Shown piece after piece: positions 7,893-15,022 of a stretch of DNA of 20,732 nt. The notes under the pieces were generated by a model, which saw nothing but the letters and a program-made list of their open reading frames with translations, ran no database searches and had not been told where the DNA came from. The stretch covers positions 1 to 20,732 of IMG/VR virus record IMGVR_UViG_3300045999_005356. One strand, given 5' to 3'. Both the position numbers and the translations under genes were made by a program. The stretch comes from a virus. The first letter of the stretch is position 1. Every line of letters begins with the position of its first letter.

Positions 7893-8569
7893 GGAATCTT
7901 AGATAGATTTACAATGTTCAGTTCATCTTGCTTGAAGGATAAGATCTTCTTAAATCCACAATAAGCAAAAAGTTCTTCTACTAATTCTATATCAAAAGTA
8001 TGATGATGTACAACCCTAGTTAAATGATTGATTTCACATAGATCATAGAATTCAGGATGCCCACCATAACTCCAATCATGAAGTTCTTTTTGTTCTTGTA
8101 TGTGGGTCGTATCATCTTCTCCTACTCCCTCAACATAATCACAAATCAAATGATCAATGCTGGTTAGAGGTCTATTCCTATCAAAGCAATATTGATAATC
8201 TGGCACAATGGTTAAAATATAACTACCTGACTTTAGAATATATTTTTCCCACAACTTCAAAGTACTAATTGGGTTTGCAAAGTGTTCTATTGCATGAGAG
8301 GTCACAACAAAATCATACTTCCTCAACTTTTTTAGTTGGTCCTCATTGGTACAATCTATATCATATTGCTTACCAAGTTTCTGTCCATACAAAAAATTAG
8401 ATCCAAGATTAGATTGAAAATAATTATTCTTTATAATATTACCACCATCCAAATGTACATGTGGATACAAATTCATACTGTATTTGGGATCACTAAAGAG
8501 TTCAGTTGGTCCACCAAACTCAATTCCAGATGTATCTCTTAAAGAGTTTATAACTAATTCAAAGGACAT
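7889..8569 (-). CDS. SAM-dependent methyltransferase, Methyltransf_11-like
   Basis: The 226-aa protein has a class I methyltransferase core. GIEFGGPTELF (15-25) is the SAM-binding loop of the GGPT variety, YDFVVTSHAIEHFANP (85-100) is the typical motif IV with IEH, and SGSYILTIVPD follows as the next strand. Many proteins of this sort occur beside glycosyltransferases. It is the second methyltransferase of the operon and of a different subtype from the one starting at 6289. Its ATG lies 16 bp inside the upstream gene. Substrate unknown; a sugar or sugar-nucleotide is likely from context. Confidence 0.75.
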   Translation of the reverse strand: MSFELVINSLRDTSGIEFGGPTELFSDPKYSMNLYPHVHLDGGNIIKNNYFQSNLGSNFLYGQKLGKQYDIDCTNEDQLKKLRKYDFVVTSHAIEHFANPISTLKLWEKYILKSGSYILTIVPDYQYCFDRNRPLTSIDHLICDYVEGVGEDDTTHIQEQKELHDWSYGGHPEFYDLCEINHLTRVVHHHTFDIELVEELFAYCGFKKILSFKQDELNIVNLSKIP

Positions 8570-9423
8570 AATACATTTATATTGTAAGGTAATTCTTTAA
8601 CTAAAAAGTGTTTCTTTGCTATGCTTAGAGAAGGATAATAAATCAAATTATGAAATGGTTCAATATCTATAAACACATTTTGTTCACCAATATGAGGATA
8701 AGGAGAAACTATAACTTCTTCTAAAATTCTTTCTTTAGAGAGTCTAGTAAGATAATAATAAAAAATATCTGGACTTTCACAATGATATTTACCATAAGGA
8801 TGCATTTCTGGATAGAACTGCTGCTCTAATAATTGAGTGATATGATAAGGTTCTGTGGCATCATATCCAAGATCAATCTTATTACCAACCTGAACACCAA
8901 CATACCCAGCAGCAGTACATTGATCTCCAATTTTCATTTCCCCATCATGATCATCATTAAATTCCCACTCTATTTGCTTTAAGACTTCTGCCTTAGCAAA
9001 CCAAAGTGGTGCTCTGATATGACTTTCATGAGGATATCTTTTATGTCCATTAAAGATTTGACTGGAACCAAACCCAATTTTTTCATGAGTATCAAGAGTC
9101 TTTACAATTTCCCTTAACCAATACTCTCTTTTTAAAATAACATCATCAGATATAAAAACAAAATACTCATAGTCATCCTGATACTTATAGAAGTAATGTC
9201 TATAAGCACCAAATGCTCTATGAGGTATGTCTCTTCCATTCACAATCTTGTTATGGATAATCATCCTACCATGATTGTTTTTTAAATTTGTAGGAACTCC
9301 AAGATAATCCCTATGAACAATAATTAGATCATGAGGATATCCAGCATCACATTTAAAATAAGATGGCCAAAACAATTCTTTTTGCTTTGCACCACCCAAC
9401 ATTATGACAGCAACTTTTTTCAT
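8554..9423 (-). CDS. Putative GT-A glycosyltransferase
   Basis: The 289-aa protein starts with VAVIMLGGAKQK and has PHDLIIVHRDY, a second strand as in GT2-like enzymes. RAFGAYRHYFYKYQDD leads into YFVFISDDVILKREYW (87-102), where SDD (92-94) is the likely metal-binding DxD equivalent. The C-terminal half contains conserved-looking His and Tyr residues (YHITQLLEQQFYPEMHPYG) of unknown role. No membrane helix. ATGA overlap with the previous gene. GT-A fold is likely, but neither family number nor donor can be given. Confidence 0.6.
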   Translation of the reverse strand: MKKVAVIMLGGAKQKELFWPSYFKCDAGYPHDLIIVHRDYLGVPTNLKNNHGRMIIHNKIVNGRDIPHRAFGAYRHYFYKYQDDYEYFVFISDDVILKREYWLREIVKTLDTHEKIGFGSSQIFNGHKRYPHESHIRAPLWFAKAEVLKQIEWEFNDDHDGEMKIGDQCTAAGYVGVQVGNKIDLGYDATEPYHITQLLEQQFYPEMHPYGKYHCESPDIFYYYLTRLSKERILEEVIVSPYPHIGEQNVFIDIEPFHNLIYYPSLSIAKKHFLVKELPYNINVLCPLN

Positions 9424-10106
9424 TGCACCATCCTAAGTTTTTGAATTGTTTCTTCACCAGCAACATTAAAAGCAGGATCCTTAAACTTCAAAGATCTAAC
9501 AGTAGAGTATGGATTCATAGAGAAACCATATCTAATTCTAGATTTCTTAGACCACTCTACATCTTCACCTTGACCCCAACAAAGAGAATCATCTAAAGGA
9601 CACTCTTCCATGACTTGCTTCTTAGCAACCCAATAAGTGCCAGAGATATACTGATACTTTGATAAGTGTGTCATGTCATATGGGATCAAGCACTCTCTAT
9701 TTGGAAGAACAATGTCGTCCATAAAGTTACCATTGTGAGGCCAAATAACCCAATCCCTAAATCTAGAATAGTCTGGGTTTACAAACTTATTCATACAAAT
9801 ATTAAAGTCTTCTCCAAACTGGAGAAACCCTTTATACCAATCATCTTCAAATACAACATAATCATGAGAATAAACTATGTTATCATATCTAGAATTGATT
9901 GTAATTAAATTTTTTTTCCTAGTGATCCATGCTTGTTTAACACTTTCATTAAAAGGAATAATGAAAGTGTTTGTTCTAGAGACATTGCTATTGCCTACAA
10001 TTAAAATTTGATACTCTGGAATATTTTGCTTCTCAATACTATCAATAACTTGATTTAAAGTATCATCAGAATTACCAGAGGTAATGATTCCAAAAGTAAA
10101 CTTCAT
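9420..10106 (-). CDS. GT2-like glycosyltransferase
   Basis: The 228-aa product opens with FTFGIITSGNSDDTLNQVI (3-21) and YQILIVGNSN, the standard first two strands of GT2. AWITRKKNLITINSRYDNIV is the conserved K/R region before the DxD strand, VVFEDDW (84-90) is the DxD equivalent, and WGQGEDVEWSKK (177-188) is the catalytic-base region (ED). These match small GT2 enzymes closely. No C-terminal membrane segments. ATGA-coupled on both sides. It should add a single sugar to the lipid-linked or LPS-core acceptor; specificity unknown. Confidence 0.75.
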   Translation of the reverse strand: MKFTFGIITSGNSDDTLNQVIDSIEKQNIPEYQILIVGNSNVSRTNTFIIPFNESVKQAWITRKKNLITINSRYDNIVYSHDYVVFEDDWYKGFLQFGEDFNICMNKFVNPDYSRFRDWVIWPHNGNFMDDIVLPNRECLIPYDMTHLSKYQYISGTYWVAKKQVMEECPLDDSLCWGQGEDVEWSKKSRIRYGFSMNPYSTVRSLKFKDPAFNVAGEETIQKLRMVQ

Positions 10107-10567
10107 TGCAAGAACCCAACATAATCACTACAAATACCAAAGCAATCAAATGCCCTCAGATCAACAAATTCATCTATGTTTTTATTCCACTCTGGCATGA
10201 CAATAACTGATTTGGGAGTATAAGGTTTGCCTGGATAAGTCCAAATATAATTTCTACTTGTTAAAGTATAGTCATCATCTTGGTGCCAGAAGTAATTGAA
10301 TCCACTTGTTCCATAAGAAAACTCATAGAGTGCCTCAATATTTTTACAATGAATCCAGAGATAATCTTTATACTTACCCAACCAAAACCAATCAATTTTA
10401 TAAGTTGGTTCATCATGACCAAGATACAATTTACTATCTAAAGGACTGTATCTTACATCAATTTCAACATGAAATCCCTGAGAGATTGCTTGTTCAATAT
10501 ACTCAGGGTTATTTTCTTTTGAAGGGTCAGGTCCATTAATATTGCCCCTATGTGCAATTAGTTTCAT
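10103..10567 (-). CDS. Short GDPD/PI-PLC-like phosphodiesterase-fold protein
   Basis: The 154-aa protein begins KLIAHRGN (2-9) and has KENNPEYIEQAI (17-28), VEIDVR (34-39) and LYLGHDEPTY (48-57). These align with the HRG, EN, ExD and GHD catalytic and metal residues of glycerophosphodiester phosphodiesterases (His6, Arg7, Glu18, Glu35, Asp37, His51). GDPDs are usually 240 aa or more, so this is a minimal version, though the active-site residues of the first half are all present. It directly follows the HAD-nucleotidyltransferase fusion with an ATGA overlap. That pairing suggests handling of a phosphodiester-linked glycan substituent. No signal peptide, so not a secreted phospholipase. Confidence 0.65.
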   Translation of the reverse strand: MKLIAHRGNINGPDPSKENNPEYIEQAISQGFHVEIDVRYSPLDSKLYLGHDEPTYKIDWFWLGKYKDYLWIHCKNIEALYEFSYGTSGFNYFWHQDDDYTLTSRNYIWTYPGKPYTPKSVIVMPEWNKNIDEFVDLRAFDCFGICSDYVGFLQ

Positions 10568-11931
10568 TCCTTATAATGCTCCAAAAAATAATTTAAGTCT
10601 TCTGGAGTACCAATACCCCACATACCATCCTTTTCAATTTCCTTAATGCGAATTTTCTTTCCATCTTGGATTGCTTCATTAAATACTGGGCAAACATAGA
10701 ATTCATTATTGACTCTAACATTTTTATCAATCATCTGTTCTGCATACTTAACATAGTCAGAACCTTTCTTCCAGTAATAGATACCAACAGTTGCATGTTC
10801 AGAAATAGGTTTCTTCTCAGCAACCTCCTCAACATAACCATCTTTGCCCAACTTAGCATAGGACCACTTAGGGTGAGTTGCAGGGAATGTTAGGATACCA
10901 CCATCACATTCACCATTCTGGAATGCATAAAGAGTTTCATTTGAATCCCACACAACAAACTGGTCAGAGTTTGCCATTACCAGTGGTTCATCATTATCGA
11001 TAAACTCCTTAGCAAGAAGAGTTGTACAAGCAGCACCTTCAGTAATACCATCTACCTGGACAATATTACAATTAGGAGCAATGAGTGGAAGCAAATAATT
11101 CAGATTATACTTTTCATAATGCTCTTTCTGAACAATGAAAGTATAGTTTGCTTTGATGTTTAGGTTTTCAACCACAACTTGAATCATGGGTTTGCCTCTG
11201 ACTTCAATCAAAGGTTTGGGGAAGGTGTAACCCTGACTAGCAAATCTGCTACCAGCACCTGCCATAGGAATCAATACATTCATGGTCTTGCTCTCCCATG
11301 CAACTTTTTGTTTTGTGCCATTCAGAATTTTTTTGATTCTATTAATCTTCTCTTGATTAAGATCCTTCCTATCTTCTACTGGAACAAGGTGTGCTTTGCT
11401 ATCAAGAGCACCCTGCCTACCAATATGACTGTCCTCAACAATCACAGTGTCAGCAGGAAGAGCACCAAGAGCAGTCATGCACTTCCAGTACATTGCTGGG
11501 AATGGTTTGTTCCTGACTACATCTTCATTAGACACATACATGTCTACAAACTCTAATACTCCTAATCTTAATAAAATAATTTTAACAGTATTCCTAATAG
11601 AATTAGATGCAACTGCAATCTTGTAACCAGCATCTACAAGTTGCTGGAAGTATCCCATCAACTCATAATCCTTTGCTACACAGTCATTGAAGATCTTAAG
11701 AGTTGCCTCTTGCTTATCTTGCCAGATCTGATCATAGAGTTCTACAGGCAATCCCTTATTCTTAGTAAGAAGTTCCAGTTTTGCTCTGGTAGGAAGACCA
11801 TCATAAATGCTGACATGATCTTCTCTACTGATAGCATACTTGTCCCCAAGTGCCTGGTTCAGTGCTTCATAATGATAGTCTTTACTATCAATAAGAACAC
11901 CATCTAAATCAAAGATTACTAGTTTGCTCAT
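10564..11931 (-). CDS. HAD phosphatase - sugar-phosphate nucleotidyltransferase fusion
   Basis: From the ATG at 11931 the protein is 455 aa; earlier in-frame starts up to 11994 would overlap fcl by up to 86 bp. Residues 1-205 form a HAD domain of the beta-phosphoglucomutase-like kind: [10 protein letters not shown] (Asp8, Asp10), VASNS (about 107-111), KPFPAMY (Lys142) and VEDSHIG (about 165-171). Residues 217-455 form a nucleotidyltransferase: MNVLIPMAGAGSRF (217-230), FPKPLIEV (237-244) and the metal-site strand LVMANSD (317-323). One chain thus can dephosphorylate or mutate a phosphorylated precursor and activate a product as an NDP derivative. Hand-counted GC near 11400 is 48%, well above the GT genes downstream. 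Nucleotide and sugar are not determined. I recall similar fused pairs in bacterial capsule loci. Confidence 0.85.
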   Translation of the reverse strand: MSKLVIFDLDGVLIDSKDYHYEALNQALGDKYAISREDHVSIYDGLPTRAKLELLTKNKGLPVELYDQIWQDKQEATLKIFNDCVAKDYELMGYFQQLVDAGYKIAVASNSIRNTVKIILLRLGVLEFVDMYVSNEDVVRNKPFPAMYWKCMTALGALPADTVIVEDSHIGRQGALDSKAHLVPVEDRKDLNQEKINRIKKILNGTKQKVAWESKTMNVLIPMAGAGSRFASQGYTFPKPLIEVRGKPMIQVVVENLNIKANYTFIVQKEHYEKYNLNYLLPLIAPNCNIVQVDGITEGAACTTLLAKEFIDNDEPLVMANSDQFVVWDSNETLYAFQNGECDGGILTFPATHPKWSYAKLGKDGYVEEVAEKKPISEHATVGIYYWKKGSDYVKYAEQMIDKNVRVNNEFYVCPVFNEAIQDGKKIRIKEIEKDGMWGIGTPEDLNYFLEHYKE

Positions 11932-12847
11932 TTTTGTACCACTCATATGTTTCATAGATTCCTTGTCTAAGTCCAATCTTAGGACTCCACCCAAGTGATT
12001 TAATTTTATCTACATTTAATACTTTTCTAGGAGTTCCATTAGGTTTGGATTCATCCCACATTGTTATACCACCATAACCAACAATAATAGAAATAAGTCT
12101 TGTTAGTTCTTTGATAGATACATCTTCTCCAGTCCCAATATTAATAATTTCAGAATTATTATATGAAATCATACATCTAAAACATGCTTCTGCCAAATCA
12201 TCTACATGAAGAAATTCTCTCATTGGAGAACCATCTCCCCAACATTCAACAAAATGTGAATTAGATTCTTTTGCTTCATGAAACTTTCTAATTAATGCAG
12301 GAAGAACATGAGAACTATTCAGATCAAAATTATCATTAGGACCATAAAGATTGGTAGGCATTAGAGAGATGGCATTAAATCCATACTGCTCTCTGTATGA
12401 TTGGCACATTTTAATGCCAGCAATCTTTGCAATTGCATAAGCATCATTTGTTGGTTCTAGAGGACCAGTCATCAACTGATCTTCTGTGATCGGTTGAGTT
12501 GCAAACTTAGGATAGATGCAAGAAGAACCAAGGAATAAAAGTTTCTTCACACCAAAGTTATAAGATTGCTGAATGATGTTAGTTTGAATTTGCAAATTCT
12601 CAGTTAGAAAATCTGCCTTATAGTTGCTATTTGCCATAATGCCACCAACTTTGGCAGCAGAAATAAAAACATATTCAGGTTCTTCTGAGCAGAAGTATCT
12701 TTCTGTCTCATCTTGATTTGTAAAGTCTACATCATCTCTAGTACCTTTGATGATATTAGTATACCCTTTACCCTCAAGGTTCCTCACAATTGCTGATCCA
12801 ACCATTCCATTGGCACCAGCAACTAATACTCTAGATTCACTGTCCAT
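11909..12847 (-). CDS. fcl: GDP-L-fucose synthase
   Basis: The ATG at 12847 (312 aa) is chosen because the longer frame needs a TTG start. It is an extended [18 protein letters not shown] (8-21) binds NADPH, GSSCIYP (107-113) holds the catalytic Ser, and YAIAK (137-141) holds Tyr137 and Lys141. [19 protein letters not shown] and [10 protein letters not shown] are hallmarks of GDP-fucose synthase. It should convert GDP-4-keto-6-deoxymannose to GDP-L-fucose by epimerisation and reduction in the cytoplasm. The substrate comes from gmd immediately upstream, which it overlaps by 11 bp. All catalytic residues are intact and the length is normal. Confidence 0.93.
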   Translation of the reverse strand: MDSESRVLVAGANGMVGSAIVRNLEGKGYTNIIKGTRDDVDFTNQDETERYFCSEEPEYVFISAAKVGGIMANSNYKADFLTENLQIQTNIIQQSYNFGVKKLLFLGSSCIYPKFATQPITEDQLMTGPLEPTNDAYAIAKIAGIKMCQSYREQYGFNAISLMPTNLYGPNDNFDLNSSHVLPALIRKFHEAKESNSHFVECWGDGSPMREFLHVDDLAEACFRCMISYNNSEIINIGTGEDVSIKELTRLISIIVGYGGITMWDESKPNGTPRKVLNVDKIKSLGWSPKIGLRQGIYETYEWYKNEQTSNL

Positions 12848-13838
12848 AAATGCACATATCCTCAATTAATTGATCAAATGAAATCTTAGGTTCCCAACCT
12901 AATTCAACTTTTGCCTTAGTGGCATCACCTAACAAAGTCTCTACTTCAGCAGGTCTAAAATATTTAGGATCAATTCTAACAACTACAATTCCAGTATTTT
13001 TATCTACTGCCATTTCATTAAGTCCTTCTCCTTGCCATTCAAGATTAAATCCAAAATATGGTGCTGCTTTTTCTACAAATTGTTTAACTGAGTATTGTTT
13101 TCCAGTAGCAATAACATAATCTTCAGGTTTATCTTGTTGAAGCATTAACCACATTGCTTCAACATAATCTTTTGCATGTCCCCAATCTCTTTTGGCATAT
13201 AGATTTCCTAGTGCTAAAGAATTTTGAAGACCACAAGAGATTTTAGATAATGCCCTGACAATTTTTCTAGTTACAAAGGTCTCCCCTCTTCTAGGGGACT
13301 CATGATTAAAAAGAATACCAGTGCAAGCATACATGTCATATGCTTCTCTATAGTTTTTAGTAATCCAATATGAATATAATTTTGCTACACCATAAGGAGA
13401 TCTTGGGTAGAAGGGTGTTGTTTCTTTCTGAGGAATCTCTTGAACAAGACCATACAGTTCACTAGTAGATGCTTGGTAGATTCTAACTTTCTCCTCCATA
13501 CCAAGAAGTCTGACTGCCTCTAGAATCCTCAGTGTACCAACACCATCAACATCAGCAGTGTATTCAGGCATCTCAAAGGATACCTTTACATGACTTTGTG
13601 CAGCAAGGTTATAGATTTCATCTGGTTGAACTTGTTGAATAACTCTAACTAAGTTCGTAGAATCAGTAAGGTCGCCATAATGCAGATTAATTCTATCATA
13701 TACATGATCAATACGATGCGTATTGATAAGGGAAGACCTTCTAATAATACCATGAACTTTGTAACCTTTTTCAAGAAGAAGTTCTGTGAGATAGGATCCA
13801 TCCTGTCCTGTAATACCAGTGATAAGTGCTGTCTTCAT
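12837..13838 (-). CDS. gmd: GDP-mannose 4,6-dehydratase
   Basis: The 333-aa protein is a clear GDP-mannose 4,6-dehydratase. [11 protein letters not shown] (7-17) binds [14 protein letters not shown] (79-88) lies in the active-site region, QASTSELYG (122-130) supplies Thr125 and Glu127, and SPYGVAK (147-153) has Tyr149 and Lys153. [17 protein letters not shown] and [20 protein letters not shown] are family signatures. It is shorter than E. coli Gmd (about 373 aa), in line with shorter bacterial and phage forms. It turns host GDP-mannose into GDP-4-keto-6-deoxymannose, first committed step to GDP-fucose. It is the first gene of the glycan operon, with promoter and terminator directly upstream. 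Confidence 0.95.
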   Translation of the reverse strand: MKTALITGITGQDGSYLTELLLEKGYKVHGIIRRSSLINTHRIDHVYDRINLHYGDLTDSTNLVRVIQQVQPDEIYNLAAQSHVKVSFEMPEYTADVDGVGTLRILEAVRLLGMEEKVRIYQASTSELYGLVQEIPQKETTPFYPRSPYGVAKLYSYWITKNYREAYDMYACTGILFNHESPRRGETFVTRKIVRALSKISCGLQNSLALGNLYAKRDWGHAKDYVEAMWLMLQQDKPEDYVIATGKQYSVKQFVEKAAPYFGFNLEWQGEGLNEMAVDKNTGIVVVRIDPKYFRPAEVETLLGDATKAKVELGWEPKISFDQLIEDMCIYGQ

Positions 13839-13857
13839 ATATTAGATACTTTTACCC

Positions 13858-13886
13858 ATTATACAAAAAAAGAGGGGTCTTGTAAA
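13858..13886 (-). promoter_or_regulatory. Sigma70 promoter of the glycan operon, nested in a terminator
   Basis: TTTACA (13881-13886), 17 bp, TATAAT (13858-13863) on the minus strand. The -35 box begins at the top of the 5' arm of the terminator and runs through its loop; the 3' arm and T-tract are the spacer. Start predicted near 13851, giving a leader of about 13 nt before gmd. Confidence 0.72.
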
Positions 13887-13893
13887 CCCCTCT
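13864..13893 (-). terminator. Rho-independent terminator before gmd
   Basis: Stem AGAGGGGT (13893-13886) with ACCCCTCT (13878-13871), 7-nt loop, then seven T on the minus strand. It would end transcripts from the antitoxin/tRNA unit, or act as an attenuator ahead of gmd, whose ATG is 26 bp further on. Confidence 0.85.
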
Positions 13894-14097
13894 TAATTCC
13901 GTATTTGCAGGCTCGCCACCAATTCTTTTACTGGAAATTGGAAACCAGGCGGGAGTAAGATCCCATCCGCACCACTTGCTCTTGAAGGAAGCAAGAAACC
14001 TAAGGGGGTCATATGACTCCACCAGGATTTTTAAAGTCTCTCCATGACTGAGGGGGTTCATCCCGACCAGGGTGCTTTTAAAGTCATCCCAAGACTA
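13894..14097 (-). other. GC-rich structured stretch, possible RNA element
   Basis: These 204 bp have no convincing gene. GC is about 47% (85 of 180 bases in 13921-14100), against about 30% in most glycan genes. Visible structure: nested pairing CGCC/GGCG (13914-13917, 13948-13951) enclosing CCAATT/AATTGG (13919-13924, 13936-13941); a 6-bp hairpin 13975-13980 with 13990-13995; the palindrome GTCATATGAC (14008-14017). It is followed at once by a strong terminator. An open frame of 69 codons (14061-13852) crosses it but runs into the terminator and looks spurious. Candidates are a small RNA, a leader RNA of the gmd operon, or decayed tRNA-type sequence. Confidence 0.5.
13999..14088. repeat. Two imperfect direct repeats, 47-bp spacing
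   Basis: On the plus strand both copies have the order C(C/T)(T/G)AGGGGGT..CA, then CCAGG, then TTTTAAAGTC. The two TTTTAAAGTC blocks lie at 14029-14038 and 14076-14085, 47 bp apart. Because 47 is not a multiple of three, the duplication is not of coding type. Confidence 0.6.
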
Positions 14098-14169
14098 TGG
14101 GAATACTGGGAGTTGAACCCAGACTAAGCCCTTATAAGGAGCCCGCTCTAACCATTAAGCTATACTCCC
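14098..14169 (-). tRNA. tRNA with anticodon UAU (Ile, AUA codon)
   Basis: A full cloverleaf is visible on the minus strand. The acceptor GGGAGTA (14169-14163) pairs with TATTCCC (14105-14099) with one G-U, discriminator A at 14098, CCA not encoded. The D stem is GCTT/GAGC, the anticodon stem GGCTC/GGGCT (two G-U pairs) around CTTATAA, and the T arm CTGGG-TTCAACT-CCCAG. With U33 fixed, positions 34-36 read UAU, decoding AUA. Bacteria normally read AUA with a lysidine-modified CAU tRNA, so UAU is uncommon. The AT-rich genes nearby plausibly use AUA often. It lies 7 bp after the antitoxin gene, probably in its transcript. Confidence 0.85.
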
Positions 14170-14176
14170 ATCAAAT

Positions 14177-14353
14177 TCAACAAGCTTCATCATGTTCAAA
14201 GTAACCATCATAATAATCAGAATAATCATCATATGGCATGAGAACACAATCTCTATTGTCTGTGGTTCGTATGAGGAAGTGTTCCCCATTTTCAACTCTT
14301 TCCATTACTTGTTCAAAGTTTTCCTCTAAGTCTTCCAAAGTAATCTCAGTCAT
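14177..14353 (-). CDS. Orphan Phd/YefM-type antitoxin-like protein
   Basis: From the ATG at 14353 it has 58 aa. This start has AGGAG just upstream; the longer frame begins with GTG upstream of the predicted transcription start. The sequence MTEITLEDLEENFEQVMERV, then ENGEHFLIRTTDNRDCVLMPYDDY, follows the Phd/YefM fold: an N-terminal strand and helix, a turn, then a strand of the RxGxxVAVLV type ending in a D-Y pair. The tail is short and very acidic, so the usual toxin-wrapping C-terminal segment is reduced. Antitoxins of this family bind DNA and neutralise Doc- or RelE/YoeB-type toxins. No toxin gene lies next to it. It has its own perfect promoter (14375-14403) and is followed by a tRNA. 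It may counter host toxins or act only as a regulator. Confidence 0.72.
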   Translation of the reverse strand: MTEITLEDLEENFEQVMERVENGEHFLIRTTDNRDCVLMPYDDYSDYYDGYFEHDEAC

Positions 14354-14374
14354 TTCTCCTGGTTGTGTATGATC

Positions 14375-14403
14375 ATTATACCTATGATGGGAACCATTGT
14401 CAA
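14375..14403 (-). promoter_or_regulatory. Perfect sigma70 promoter of the antitoxin/tRNA unit
   Basis: TTGACA (14398-14403), 17 bp, TATAAT (14375-14380) on the minus strand, with start near 14368 and a leader of about 15 nt. Short symmetries lie over it: ATGG..CCAT in the spacer and ATGATCAT just after the -10, possible sites for antitoxin autoregulation. The rest of the gap up to 14532 shows only a weak inverted repeat (14437-14453). Confidence 0.82.
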
Positions 14404-14532
14404 CAGATAACACAGTGTTGCAAGGGTTATGTTATTATTTAATATACTTGATATTAGGTGTGTCATTGTGGATATGCGTGTGTGAGTCCCCAATAGACAA
14501 ATAAACTTATAGATGCAAACATCAATGCTGCT

Positions 14533-14658
14533 TTAGTGCCTAGGTGGTTCATCTTTCATTTCCTCAGATGCTAAACGTAGGATGTAGTAAATGCAGTATA
14601 GAGTAAAAGTTAATCCACATGAAAGAATTATAATAACTCCCCAAGGTAAATTGCTCAT
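14533..14658 (-). CDS. Small single-pass membrane protein, 41 aa
   Basis: The ATG at 14658 overlaps the stop of the preceding gene as ATGA. The 41-aa product starts MSNLPW, then has about 22 uninterrupted hydrophobic or polar-neutral residues (GVIIILSCGLTFTLYCIYYI), then LRLASEEMKDEPPRH. The positive residue after the helix and the acidic tail suggest one membrane pass. I do not recognise it. It is the third of three ATGA-linked small genes; its partner directly upstream also has one membrane helix, so the two may work together. A membrane-acting accessory role is only a guess. Confidence 0.65.
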   Translation of the reverse strand: MSNLPWGVIIILSCGLTFTLYCIYYILRLASEEMKDEPPRH

Positions 14659-14876
14659 GAGTTTAAGGTAATTTTAAGCCATGGAAGTAAAGGAGGAATT
14701 GCCCCCACTAATCTTAAAAGTCCTTCTGCAAATAATGCTAGGACTACCCACCCAACACACATACTAATAATAGAAGCATTTCTATTATGTTTTCGTATAG
14801 CAGCATCAATCATTTCTTGACACTGGTTTTTTGTCACATAATGTTCTGGAGAAAGTTGATTCATTCTATGACTCAT
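14655..14876 (-). CDS. Small membrane protein, 73 aa
   Basis: The ATG at 14876 (73 aa) is used; a longer frame would need TTG. A soluble part of about 32 residues (MSHRMNQLSPEHYVTKNQ, then QEMIDAAIRKHNRN) looks like an amphipathic helix. A hydrophobic segment (ASIISMCVGWVVLALFAEGLL) follows, then RLVGAIPPLLPWLKITLNS, which may form a second, shorter helix. ATGA overlaps link it both to the 49-aa gene before it and the 41-aa membrane protein after it. I do not recognise a named family; similar small proteins occur in cyanomyoviruses as hypothetical genes. Confidence 0.75.
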   Translation of the reverse strand: MSHRMNQLSPEHYVTKNQCQEMIDAAIRKHNRNASIISMCVGWVVLALFAEGLLRLVGAIPPLLPWLKITLNS

Positions 14877-15022
14877 TTCATATTTTCCCAAAACTTATCC
14901 ATAGGATCAACACCAGTTTTTAAAATTTGACATGCTCTTTTGTAGAACATATTGTTGGTGTTACCAGATTGTTCAAAAGTTTCTTTTATTTTCACCCAAT
15001 TTTCATAGGTGTGCTTGTCCAT
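14873..15022 (-). CDS. Small soluble protein, 49 aa
   Basis: An ATG at 15022 opens 49 codons ending in TGA at 14873, which overlaps the next ATG as ATGA. The product starts MDKHTYENWVKIKETFEQSG and ends DKFWENMK; it is charged, rich in Lys and Asn, with helical parts, no signal and no membrane segment. Support comes from the exact coupling to the next gene. No clear Shine-Dalgarno. Function unknown. Confidence 0.6.
   Translation of the reverse strand: MDKHTYENWVKIKETFEQSGNTNNMFYKRACQILKTGVDPMDKFWENMK

Noticed and set aside
13852-14061. Minus-strand open frame of 69 codons (starts MNPLSHGETLK)
   Set aside because: It runs through the terminator and promoter before gmd, matches no family I know, and the 47-bp repeat inside it would shift frame. 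Treated as part of the structured element.
13894-14097. Further tRNA genes
   Set aside because: T-arm-like bits (GGGGGTTCATCCC on the plus strand) do not fit TTCRA and no acceptor or D arm can be built around them.
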